Source: Coriobacteriia bacterium (GTDB lineage: Bacteria; Actinomycetota; Coriobacteriia; Anaerosomatales; SLCP01). From it: DNA of 5,754 nt. Position numbers and translations under genes: made by a program. Of this stretch, positions 1-5,754 are shown one piece after another. The notes below the pieces were generated by a model. That model was given only the letters and a program-made list of their open reading frames with translations. It did not search any database and was not told the origin of the DNA. The stretch's first letter is position 1. The number at the start of each line of letters is the position of its first letter. The stretch covers positions 1 to 5,754 of the forward strand of contig SKKZ01000086.1 in assembly GCA_007123455.1 (NCBI GenBank). Direction: 5' to 3'.

Positions 1-1054
1 CCACCGACTTGCCCTTCACGATGATTCGAAGGTTCGTGATCTCATTCTGCTTCGCCCAGAGATATGCGATGGCGACGCCTATGCCGAGGGGGTCTCCCTT
101 GGCGATTCCGAGCGCACGCCGTGTGAACAGGTCTTCGAGTGCACGTTCGAAAACAGAGATCGAGTTCTGCTCCAGATAGTCCATGGAGACTTCGTCAAGC
201 GCCCTGCCGTATGCCGTGCCACGAAGCCGGTCGAGCACCTCATCGATGTCGGACATCGCCGCCAACTGCAAGTACAGCTCCGGTGTCACGATATCGCCAC
301 CGGCAAGGAAGAACTTACTTGCATCGACACTCTCGACATCGGCGCTCTGAAGTCGGAGCACCATTACGAGATTGGAGACATCCACCTGTGTGGCGAGGAC
401 GCGGCGCGCCATACGATTGTTGGCCCCTCGCCGGGAAAGGCGCGACTCTGCCCAGTCCGTGTAGTACCGGTCAAGCGCAAGCTCGAGCGACGCCAGTTCT
501 CCGTCTCGCATGAACTCAGCGTATCCGTCTCGCAGGGCCGATGCCGTCGGCAGGCCCCACGTCGCGGCGGTGTCCACCACGGCACGGATGTCATCAACCG
601 AGGCAAGTGCATCCAGATCAGTCGGCGACAATTCTCCGGCAGGAAGGAGACCCTGCCGGAGCTCATCGAGTGACAAGTGGTGGTGCTTGGCACGAAGTAT
701 CGTCTTGATGTTGAAGATGTCCCACCTGCCGAGCAATGTCGTGACGAGATAGGCCGCTTCCGGGTTGAGGAACCCCATGATCTTCTGAAACGTGTAGACC
801 ATGTTGTTCTTCAGCGCGACATCCACGTTGGTAGCGTCGAGCCCGTGGATGAGTGACTCCTCCAGGTACGGACCGTACTCGGTCTCTGACAAGTCTTGAA
901 CGAGACGGGTGACGGTCGGCTCCTCGATGAGAGAGTCGAGAAAGGGCCGCTCGAGCAGTCGGGAGCGCATGCCACGTAAGCGCGCGTTAGCGTATCCGTA
1001 GTCGTTACCTGCTTGAGCGCCATGTCTGCGCGTAGACATCGTCGTGTCGCTCAT
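1..1054 (-). CDS. ntpC: V/A-type ATPase subunit C (d-like), 3' end off the left edge
   Basis: Subunit C is the funnel-shaped socket on top of the K-ring that receives the central shaft (D/F) in A/V-type ATPases. Reading the minus strand from the ATG at 1054 gives 351 codons with no stop up to the window edge. The family is normally about 330 to 360 residues, so only a short C-terminal tail is missing. Family-like stretches are the N-terminal YGYANARLRGMRSRLL (residues 19-34), WDIFNIKTILRAK (111-123), VDVSNLVMVLRLQ (224-236) and the C-terminal repeat ending with KQNEITNLRIIVKGK (335-349). The protein is largely helical with no membrane segment. The ATG at 1054 overlaps the stop of subunit E as ATGA, and GGAGAT lies nine bases upstream (1064-1069), inside the E gene. 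A second in-frame ATG at 1039 has no such site. Recognition rests on these motifs plus the H-I-K-E-C order. The symbol follows the Enterococcus ntp naming; atpC or ahaC are alternatives. Confidence 0.93.
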   Translation of the reverse strand, partial: MSDTTMSTRRHGAQAGNDYGYANARLRGMRSRLLERPFLDSLIEEPTVTRLVQDLSETEYGPYLEESLIHGLDATNVDVALKNNMVYTFQKIMGFLNPEAAYLVTTLLGRWDIFNIKTILRAKHHHLSLDELRQGLLPAGELSPTDLDALASVDDIRAVVDTAATWGLPTASALRDGYAEFMRDGELASLELALDRYYTDWAESRLSRRGANNRMARRVLATQVDVSNLVMVLRLQSADVESVDASKFFLAGGDIVTPELYLQLAAMSDIDEVLDRLRGTAYGRALDEVSMDYLEQNSISVFERALEDLFTRRALGIAKGDPLGIGVAIAYLWAKQNEITNLRIIVKGKSV

Positions 1055-1629
1055 GTGAACAAGATCTCCGCAACCTCGGACTGAATGGAATTGCGGACCT
1101 TTTCCAGACGGTCCTCGAACGTATTTCGGCGCATGATGCGACCACCACCGGTCAGAACCGCTACACCGCCGCTGGTGGAGAGCTCCGGTCGGACCTCTGA
1201 CTCCACCCCAATGTCAGCAAGGGTCTCTCGGGCGAGCGCCTCGTCGGCTGGGTCGACCAGCACCACCACATCCCCTGAGACTCCCGCAAGCGCCTCAGAG
1301 AGAAGCGCTTTGAAGACACGGGGGTAGGAATCGTGGTCGCGAGCGGAATCAAGCCGCTCGGCGGCTTTGCCGAAGGTGTCCCCGACTGCGGCCTCCTTGA
1401 CCGAGGCTACCTTCTTCTTCCCCTCGAGGCGTGCAGCATTGGTCAGCTGAGCCGCCTTTCGCTGCATTGCCGACTCGGTGTGCTCGACACACGCCGAACA
1501 TATGGCCGCAGCCTCCTCCGTGGCGTCGGCCTTGATGGCTTCAGCCTGCGCACGAGCGGTGGCGAGGATGTCTTCGCGTTCTTTGTCTGCCTGCTCATCA
1601 AGTGCGCGAAAGATATCTTCTAGGGCCAT
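1051..1629 (-). CDS. ntpE: V/A-type ATPase subunit E (peripheral stalk)
   Basis: Subunit E pairs with subunit H to form the peripheral stalks that hold the A3B3 head still against the rotor. The protein has 192 residues, normal for the family. Residues about 1-95 are charged and alanine-rich with the heptad look of a long coiled-coil helix. Residues about 100-192 form the globular head that binds the top of A3B3. Its family signature is visible as SGGVAVLTGGGRI (153-165) followed by NTFEDRLEKVR (169-179) and the ending EVAEILF (185-191). There is no signal peptide or membrane segment, so it is cytoplasmic. The start is ATG at 1629 with purine-rich AGGAGAGAGG at 1640-1649. It begins 46 bases after the stop of K, and its stop overlaps the start of C (ATGA), suggesting coupled translation of E and C. 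Two cysteines (C44 and C47) in the stalk helix are a small oddity. Confidence 0.96.
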   Translation of the reverse strand: MALEDIFRALDEQADKEREDILATARAQAEAIKADATEEAAAICSACVEHTESAMQRKAAQLTNAARLEGKKKVASVKEAAVGDTFGKAAERLDSARDHDSYPRVFKALLSEALAGVSGDVVVLVDPADEALARETLADIGVESEVRPELSTSGGVAVLTGGGRIMRRNTFEDRLEKVRNSIQSEVAEILFT

Positions 1630-1675
1630 TGGACCTGAACCTCTCTCCTGTCATTCGCCGTCAGTGCGGGCACGC

Positions 1676-2011
1676 CTAGGCAGGCGTAACGGGCATGTTG
1701 ACGATCAGGATCGAGGCTACGAAGCCCAGCAGGACGATAATCTCCGGGAGTGCCTGGAGCACGATGACCCAGACCGAGGCCTCGGGACGCTCTGCGAGCG
1801 TACCTGCACCTGCAGAACCGATTTTCGCCTGGGCGTACCCTGCCGCGAGCGCGGACAGACCCATGGCAAGGCCGGCTGCGAACGCCTTGGCGACGTATGA
1901 CTGCCACTCGCCTACAACCTCGGCCTCAGCGGCGAACGCCATGGCCGGTACGAGCAACGTCACCAAAAACGTACTGCCGAACACCCACTTTGCGAGCCGA
2001 TTCTTGATCAT
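1676..2011 (-). CDS. ntpK: V/A-type ATPase subunit K (proteolipid c, rotor ring)
   Basis: Subunit K forms the membrane rotor ring that carries ions past subunit I. The protein has 111 residues. Residues 1 to about 28 look like a signal peptide: a basic start (K3, R5, K8), a hydrophobic core and a small-residue exit AMAFA-AEA, so the mature protein would be about 83 residues. After that comes a single helical hairpin: helix 1 about 40-68 with GYAQAKIGSAGAG (58-70), a polar loop LAERPE (72-77), and helix 2 about 79-105 with the ion-carrying glutamate E90 in LQALPEIIVLLGF. One hairpin per chain is the archaeal/bacterial short form, unlike the double hairpin of Enterococcus NtpK. Q61 aligns by eye with a sodium ligand of NtpK, but the residues after E90 are isoleucines. 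The start codon is ATG, five bases after the stop of I, with a strong ribosome site inside the end of I. Confidence 0.95.
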   Translation of the reverse strand: MIKNRLAKWVFGSTFLVTLLVPAMAFAAEAEVVGEWQSYVAKAFAAGLAMGLSALAAGYAQAKIGSAGAGTLAERPEASVWVIVLQALPEIIVLLGFVASILIVNMPVTPA

Positions 2012-2016
2012 GCGCT

Positions 2017-4029
2017 CTATTCACCTCCGGTTTTCGTGAACGGACTATACGGCTGTTCGCCGGTCTCGTAAAACTTGCTGAAGAACTCCAGCAAGTTGAG
2101 ACGCAGTGCGTGGATCATCGGGCTGAAGGCGGCCATGACCACGTGCAGCGAGTGCAGCGTGACCCCCAGCAGGATACCGACGATCGAGATACTGCCTGGC
2201 GGGCTGAGGATGACTACGATCTGATTGATCGCGTCGGCAAAGAGTGCGCCCGCCAGACCCACCGCCATGATACGGATGTAGCTGGCCATATGGGTGAAGG
2301 ACTCGAGCGTCTCGACGACACCCATGACTCCCCCGCCCCTGATCGCATAGATGAATCCGGCGATCGCGATCGCTGCGACAGCGAGCTGGAAGGCGATCTC
2401 GCCGGTCCCGCTCAGGAACGCAAGTTGACCGACACCGACCAGTATCAGGATCGCAACGAGCATCATGAGGATGCCCCCGCGCTCCTTGAGGTGCTTCTTG
2501 TGGCCTGTCCTCAGGGCGTTCACAACACCGAGAACCAGGCCGAGCAGCACGTGGACCACACCGGCCACGATCGCGATGATCATGAACGGCATGATCTCGG
2601 CGACACGGTGGAACACCGGCAGGAAGCCGAACCAGGCGTACGTCCCGTCCGCTATCCATGGGTAGGTTGAGCCCGTAACCGAGTAGACCCAGCCGGCTCT
2701 GTACGGCAGGTCACCGAATATCTCTCCATAGGCGATACCGAAGACGATGACCATGGTGACGGCCGGCCCGATGATCGATGTAGCGACCTGGATAAGCTCG
2801 TTCTCCTTGAACCTCCGGCGCAGCCAGAGGACCACAGCGAGCATGATCGCGCCGTATCCCGCGTCTCCAACGATCATCCCGTAGAACAGCGGGAAGAAGA
2901 TGAAGAGCATCCAGGTCGGGTCGACGGTGCCGTAGCGCGGCACCCCGCGGATACCCATGAGCGTCGCGAAGGGGGCCACACGCGTGGGGTTCTTGACCGC
3001 TACAGGCGTGTCGCCGTACTCCTCTTCGCTCACCTCGGTCTGGGTGACGATGATGTCGTCGCCCCACTTGGCAGTTATCGCCTGACGCAGCTCATCGACT
3101 TCCTTGACCGGGATCCACCCGTTGATGACAAACGCGTAATCGGTGCGCCCGAACTTGGGGATGGTGTTGATCTCCTCGGTCTTGTCGATGAGCACATCAC
3201 GAATCGTCGTGAGCTTGAGATACCATGCCTTTGACATCTCCTCGAGTTCGATCGACACCTTCTCCAGCTCGGCCGGCAGGTGACCTTTGCGCTCCTTAAG
3301 GCTCTCGTAGGCCACGTCGAACGGCATGTCCTCGAACGAGGACGGGAGCCGGATCTGGTTGACATTCTCCATCGCCAGGAACTTATGTACCGGCTCGGAG
3401 TATGTCTTGCTGAAGACGACGATGGCCGCCGTGGTGTTCTCATCGACATCGGTGGATACAATCTCGCACTGCTTGTGAGTGAGCTTATCGAGCTCCTCTT
3501 TGAGCAGCTCCAATGCGGACTTGTAACGACGCTCGACGAGCAAGGCCACCGACTCGTACGCTCCGGTGGTCACGATCTGCTTCGCAAGCGGCTGAATCTT
3601 CTGGAGGATAGGCTCGTATCGGGCAAGCAGCGAGAGCTCGGACTCCAGGTTCGTCCGTGAAGACGCGAGCCCGGACGTCCGTTCCTCGACTTCCTCGATA
3701 ACGCCTGAGACTTCGGCGGCAAGCTCTTTCGTGTCCTGAGCGAACAACTCATCGTATTGCGCGCGCCGCGCCGCCGCATCGAGGTGTATATCGTCACGGT
3801 GGAGGGCCTTGACGATGGCGCGAACCCGAATCAGCAGCTCCTCCATGCGCTCGAGGTCCTCCTGCTGCTGCTCGAAGACTTCCATACGCTGCAAAGGCAC
3901 CTCTCCGGAGCTGATCTTGCGTGAGAGATCCTCGATATGCAGCTTGCCCTGCTCATGTAGCAAGCTCACGACCTCGAAGAAATCACTCTTCGGGCCGATG
4001 ATTTCGACTTTTGCCATTGGAACCAGCAC
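2017..4029 (-). CDS. ntpI: V/A-type ATPase subunit I (a-like membrane stator)
   Basis: Subunit I (equivalent to yeast Vph1) anchors the peripheral stalks and forms the ion half-channels beside the K-ring. The protein has 670 residues, normal for the family. Residues 1 to about 350 are the cytoplasmic arm, with charged coiled-coil stretches at about 45-130 and 165-185 and again at 250-285. The membrane part starts with VDPTWM (369-374) and GDAGYG (388-393). Hydrophobic segments lie at about 373-403, 412-437, 477-506, 517-540, 546-563, 583-608 and 613-635. R586 in MASYIRIMAVGLAGA and R643 in IHALRLNLLEF match the two conserved channel arginines of Vph1 (R735 and R799), and the C-terminal FYETGEQPYSPF is also family-typical. 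The GTG at 4029 is preferred over ATG at 4017 because GGGAGGAG lies six bases upstream and relatives also carry a few residues before this methionine. Its stop is five bases from the K start. Confidence 0.97.
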   Translation of the reverse strand: MLVPMAKVEIIGPKSDFFEVVSLLHEQGKLHIEDLSRKISSGEVPLQRMEVFEQQQEDLERMEELLIRVRAIVKALHRDDIHLDAAARRAQYDELFAQDTKELAAEVSGVIEEVEERTSGLASSRTNLESELSLLARYEPILQKIQPLAKQIVTTGAYESVALLVERRYKSALELLKEELDKLTHKQCEIVSTDVDENTTAAIVVFSKTYSEPVHKFLAMENVNQIRLPSSFEDMPFDVAYESLKERKGHLPAELEKVSIELEEMSKAWYLKLTTIRDVLIDKTEEINTIPKFGRTDYAFVINGWIPVKEVDELRQAITAKWGDDIIVTQTEVSEEEYGDTPVAVKNPTRVAPFATLMGIRGVPRYGTVDPTWMLFIFFPLFYGMIVGDAGYGAIMLAVVLWLRRRFKENELIQVATSIIGPAVTMVIVFGIAYGEIFGDLPYRAGWVYSVTGSTYPWIADGTYAWFGFLPVFHRVAEIMPFMIIAIVAGVVHVLLGLVLGVVNALRTGHKKHLKERGGILMMLVAILILVGVGQLAFLSGTGEIAFQLAVAAIAIAGFIYAIRGGGVMGVVETLESFTHMASYIRIMAVGLAGALFADAINQIVVILSPPGSISIVGILLGVTLHSLHVVMAAFSPMIHALRLNLLEFFSKFYETGEQPYSPFTKTGGE
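2021..2028 (-). promoter_or_regulatory. Strong ribosome binding site for subunit K, inside the end of subunit I
   Basis: The minus strand reads GGAGGTGA here, nine bases before the ATG of K. All eight bases match the consensus complement of the 16S rRNA 3' end, the longest match of any gene in the window. The site lies within the final codons of subunit I, directly before its TAG, so ribosomes ending on I would be well placed to restart on K. K is needed in about ten or more copies per complex, so a strong site here makes sense; that link is inference. Confidence 0.75.
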
Positions 4030-4035
4030 GTGCGA

Positions 4036-4043
4036 CTCCTCCC
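4036..4043 (-). promoter_or_regulatory. Ribosome binding site that fixes the GTG start of subunit I
   Basis: The minus strand reads GGGAGGAG here, six bases before GTG at 4029. The alternative in-frame ATG at 4017 would sit 18 bases away, too far for good use. The site therefore supports the GTG start and an N-terminus of MLVPMAKVEIIG. Confidence 0.7.
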
Positions 4044-4072
4044 GGTTCGAACCGCTGGGGACGACTCCGCCG

Positions 4073-4441
4073 CTAGACTCGCGAAACGGACCCCACTACG
4101 TACTCGACCGCTCTGTCCTCGCGTTCGTCGATAGTCAAACGGAGCGCCTCGACCTCGCGCTCCGCGTCCTCGCGTACCTGTGCCAGGTCACGCTCAACCT
4201 GGGCATTCACACGCTTCTCTTCTTCGGCGGAGAGGGCCTCACCTTCAACCTCCGCCTTCTTGACGATGTCGACGGCCTTGCGACGGGCCTCGGCGACGAT
4301 CTCCTCCGCCTCCTTCTTGGCAACGAGAATGCGCCCCGAGATCTCCATCTCTTTCTCACGAATCAGGTGGAGCGGCGAGTTGGCATCCACCACCACCGTT
4401 TCCTTCTGCAGCTCATAATCCTCGAGGACCTTTTCGTCCAC
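4073..4441 (-). CDS. ntpF: V/A-type ATPase subunit H (G-like peripheral stalk)
   Basis: This small coiled-coil protein pairs with subunit E to make the peripheral stalks of the A/V-type ATPase. It has 122 residues with no signal peptide or membrane segment. From about residue 23 to 108 it is one long run of Glu, Lys, Arg and Ala with heptad spacing (for example KKEAEEIVAEARRKAVDIVKK, 42-62), ending in a short non-charged tail VEYVVGSVSRV. The first 22 residues are less helical and make an N-terminal extension before the coiled coil. The start is GTG at 4441: an in-frame stop at 4457-4459 leaves no room for a longer frame, and a G-rich AGGGGGTGG (4445-4453) lies just upstream. The sequence alone is low-complexity; the call rests on its position directly before subunit I, as in ahaH/ntpF operons. 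It is called subunit H (AhaH) in archaea and NtpF or G in bacteria. The gap to subunit I is 43 bases. Confidence 0.85.
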   Translation of the reverse strand: MDEKVLEDYELQKETVVVDANSPLHLIREKEMEISGRILVAKKEAEEIVAEARRKAVDIVKKAEVEGEALSAEEEKRVNAQVERDLAQVREDAEREVEALRLTIDEREDRAVEYVVGSVSRV

Positions 4442-4443
4442 TA

Positions 4444-4573
4444 TCCACCCCCTGTATCACCGTGTTGGGAGTAGGGCACGCTCGCAAGAGACGCGAACGG
4501 CCCTCCAACGATTTGTTCTGCTTGCAGAGAGTCGTTCCTCCTCGAAATCCGCGAGTATTTCACGGACATCGGT
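4444..4573 (-). other. Intergenic leader between alr and the ATPase genes
   Basis: This 130-base gap is the longest stretch without a recognised gene in the window, and the natural place for a promoter or leader of the ATPase genes. It contains a strong hairpin (4473-4504) and a 42-codon open frame on the minus strand running from ATG at 4569 to a TAG at 4441-4443. A second G-rich purine stretch (GAGGAGG near 4535-4541) has no start codon at usable distance. I see no convincing -35/-10 pair and no hairpin followed by a T-run, so I cannot say whether alr and the ATPase genes are transcribed together. Confidence 0.5.
4473..4504 (-). other. Inverted repeat / RNA hairpin upstream of subunit H
   Basis: On the minus strand AGGGC-CGTTCGC pairs with GCGAGCG-T-GCCCT around a seven-base loop (GTCTCTT). 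The stem is 12 base pairs with one G-U pair and one bulged T. It ends 31 bases before the GTG of subunit H. No T-run follows on the minus strand, so it is not a canonical intrinsic terminator. It could be a leader structure, an attenuating hairpin or an mRNA-stabilising stem. Confidence 0.6.
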
Positions 4574-5692
4574 TCATCGGTACTTCCGCGGCAGACGCAT
4601 GCCGAACGCGCATGCCGTCTCGTAGTTGATAGTATCAGCCAGGTCGGCGAGTTCGTCCATTTCGATACGCTGATCTCCCTGCACGCCGACGAGGATCGCC
4701 TCGTCGCCTTCGCTCACCTCGATCGAGCGAGGAATCTCGACGAGGAACTGGTCCATGCACACCCGGCCTACCTGGGCGCAGCGCACTCCCCCGATGAGAA
4801 CGTCCATGCGGTTCGAGAGTATCCGGTGCACCCCGTCTGCGTAACCGAGGGGCAGAGTCGCAATCGTGGTGGGTGCCGCGGCACGCCAGGTGAGCCCGTA
4901 GCTTACACCCTCCCCCATGCCGATGCGCTTCACGAGCGTCACGCGCGCACTGACGGTCATCGCGGGGCGAAGATCGACGAGACCGTACGTGCTCGGAGCC
5001 GGGTGCAGCCCGTAGAGTGCGATGCCGCAGCGCACCATGTCCAGATGCGCCTCCGGGTGCATGATCGTCGCAGGACTGTTGCTTGCGTGCACGATGCCGG
5101 GAGGGACACCTTCGTCGCGCATGCGTGCGATAGCCTCCCCGAAGCGTGCAAGCTGTGCTTCGAAGTCCCAGTCCCCCGGCACGTCGGCTGTTGCGAAGTG
5201 CGTGAAGACGCCTTCCATGCGGATTCCCGCGACTGCCGTAAGTTCGGCTGCGAACGCGGGCGCATCATCTGCACGGACGCCGATGCGGTTCATCCCGCTG
5301 TCGACCTTCAGATGGAAGCGGATATCCCGGCCGTGAGCGACGGCGGAACGGCCCAGAGCGCGGGCGAACGCACCTGTGGTCACGGTCGGTATGAGGTCGT
5401 GCTCGAGGAGCAGGTCAACGGAGGAGGCCGGGGGTTCCGACATGAGCTGTAACGGCGCGCCTATGCCCGCCTCCCTCAGCTGCAGAGCCTCTTCGACCGT
5501 TGCAACGCCGAGTCGGTCCGCCCCTGCCGTAAGGGCCGCCCGGGCAACCCGGACCGCACCGTGCCCGTAGCCATCGGCTTTCACCACCGCCATGAACAAC
5601 GTACCCGGGCGTGTGAGCGCCTTGAGTACGCGAACGTTATGGGCCACGGCTTCCAGGTCGATAACGGTGCACGCCCAACGCTCGTACGGCAT
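4574..5692 (-). CDS. alr: Alanine racemase (PLP-dependent)
   Basis: Alanine racemase interconverts L- and D-alanine in the cytoplasm, supplying D-alanine for peptidoglycan. The protein has 372 residues, full length for the family. Residues about 8-240 form the PLP-binding TIM barrel and 241-372 the C-terminal beta domain. The PLP lysine is K38 in AVVKADGYGHGA (35-46). The opposite catalytic base is Y265 in GEGVSYGLTWR (260-270). Other active-site residues, numbered by eye against the Geobacillus enzyme, are K129 and R136 in LKVDSGMNRIG, H165, S204 in HASNSPA, R221 in MVRCGIALYG, M313 in GRVCMDQF and Y357 in INYETACAFG. All expected catalytic residues are present, so it should be active. The ATG at 5692 follows the upstream stop by six bases, and GAGGAG lies nine bases before it (5702-5707), inside the end of the upstream gene; the two are probably one transcript. 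Confidence 0.98.
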   Translation of the reverse strand: MPYERWACTVIDLEAVAHNVRVLKALTRPGTLFMAVVKADGYGHGAVRVARAALTAGADRLGVATVEEALQLREAGIGAPLQLMSEPPASSVDLLLEHDLIPTVTTGAFARALGRSAVAHGRDIRFHLKVDSGMNRIGVRADDAPAFAAELTAVAGIRMEGVFTHFATADVPGDWDFEAQLARFGEAIARMRDEGVPPGIVHASNSPATIMHPEAHLDMVRCGIALYGLHPAPSTYGLVDLRPAMTVSARVTLVKRIGMGEGVSYGLTWRAAAPTTIATLPLGYADGVHRILSNRMDVLIGGVRCAQVGRVCMDQFLVEIPRSIEVSEGDEAILVGVQGDQRIEMDELADLADTINYETACAFGMRLPRKYR

Positions 5693-5698
5693 GTACGA

Positions 5699-5754
5699 CT
5701 ACTCCTCGTCCGCAATGAGCGAGCGCACGATGTCGGACTTGCTGACGATTCCGA
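5699..5754 (-). CDS. C-terminal tail of a CBS-domain protein (partial)
   Basis: Only the last 17 codons and a TAG stop are in the window; the gene enters from the right edge. The readable tail is GIVSKSDIVRSLIADEE. The pattern G-I-V-S-K-S-D-I-V-R is the typical last strand and helix of a CBS domain, a module that often binds adenosine nucleotides. Nothing can be said of the rest of the protein, which could be a stand-alone CBS pair or a CBS domain fused to another enzyme. Its stop lies six bases before the start of alr and its last codons carry the alr ribosome site, so co-transcription and coupled translation with alr are likely. Confidence 0.65.
   Translation of the reverse strand, partial: GIVSKSDIVRSLIADEE

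Noticed and set aside
364..1023. Minus-strand open frames at 364-693 and 811-1023 as separate small genes
   Set aside because: Both are out-of-phase readings within subunit C, whose own frame is open throughout and carries the family motifs.
2110..2670. 186-codon plus-strand open frame
   Set aside because: Antisense to the membrane domain of subunit I. Its composition, rich in Asp, His and Arg, is typical of reverse-strand readings of GC-rich membrane genes.
4017..4017. ATG at 4017 as the start of subunit I
   Set aside because: The ribosome site at 4036-4043 is well spaced for the GTG at 4029 and too far from this ATG, and family members carry a few residues before this methionine.
4044..4053. 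GGTTCGAACC as a tRNA T-arm or attachment-site remnant
   Set aside because: It resembles a tRNA T-arm, but no acceptor, D or anticodon arm is found around it, and the flanking genes are an uninterrupted operon with no integrase.
3809..4474. 221-codon plus-strand open frame
   Set aside because: It lies antisense across subunit H and the start of subunit I, both clearly real. Its translation is a low-complexity mirror of coiled-coil codons with no recognisable motif.
4473..4504. Intrinsic terminator of alr
   Set aside because: The stem is strong but no T-run follows on the minus strand, so I list it only as a hairpin.
4826..5452. 208-codon plus-strand open frame
   Set aside because: Antisense to alr over its catalytic core. 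It is rich in Cys, His and Arg without any metal-binding or other pattern, as expected from a shadow frame.

Overview
The window is a piece of a compact bacterial operon region read entirely from the minus strand, so gene order runs from right to left. By eye the DNA is GC-rich, around 60%. Gene order, starting at the right edge, is: the tail of a CBS-domain protein, alanine racemase (alr), then five consecutive genes of an archaeal/vacuolar-type (A/V-type) rotary ATPase: subunits H (G-like), I (a-like), K (c, the proteolipid), E and C (d-like). The last gene runs off the left edge. This is the first part of the standard H-I-K-E-C-F-A-B-D order, so F, A, B and D are expected just left of position 1; they cannot be seen here.

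The five ATPase genes supply the peripheral stalks (E and H), the membrane stator (I), the rotor ring (K) and the socket joining the ring to the central shaft (C). The headpiece (A and B) and shaft (D and F) are not in the window. The genes are tightly packed. E and C overlap as ATGA, I and K are five bases apart with the K ribosome site inside the end of I, and the other gaps are 43 to 46 bases. I and H both use GTG starts. The only larger gap is 130 bases between alr and H. It holds a strong hairpin and a 42-codon open frame that abuts the H start, but no promoter I can defend.

Alanine racemase makes D-alanine for peptidoglycan, so this is a walled bacterium rather than an archaeon, even though the ATPase is of archaeal type. 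GC content and protein style suggest an anaerobic high-GC lineage, perhaps Actinomycetota (Coriobacteriia-like), but that is a weak inference. Whether the ATPase makes or consumes ATP cannot be told; the K subunit residues lean towards proton rather than sodium coupling.

I found no mobile element, CRISPR array, rRNA, tRNA or evidence of a new system. The window is essentially ordinary conserved housekeeping DNA, and the findings are modest points about regulation and start sites.
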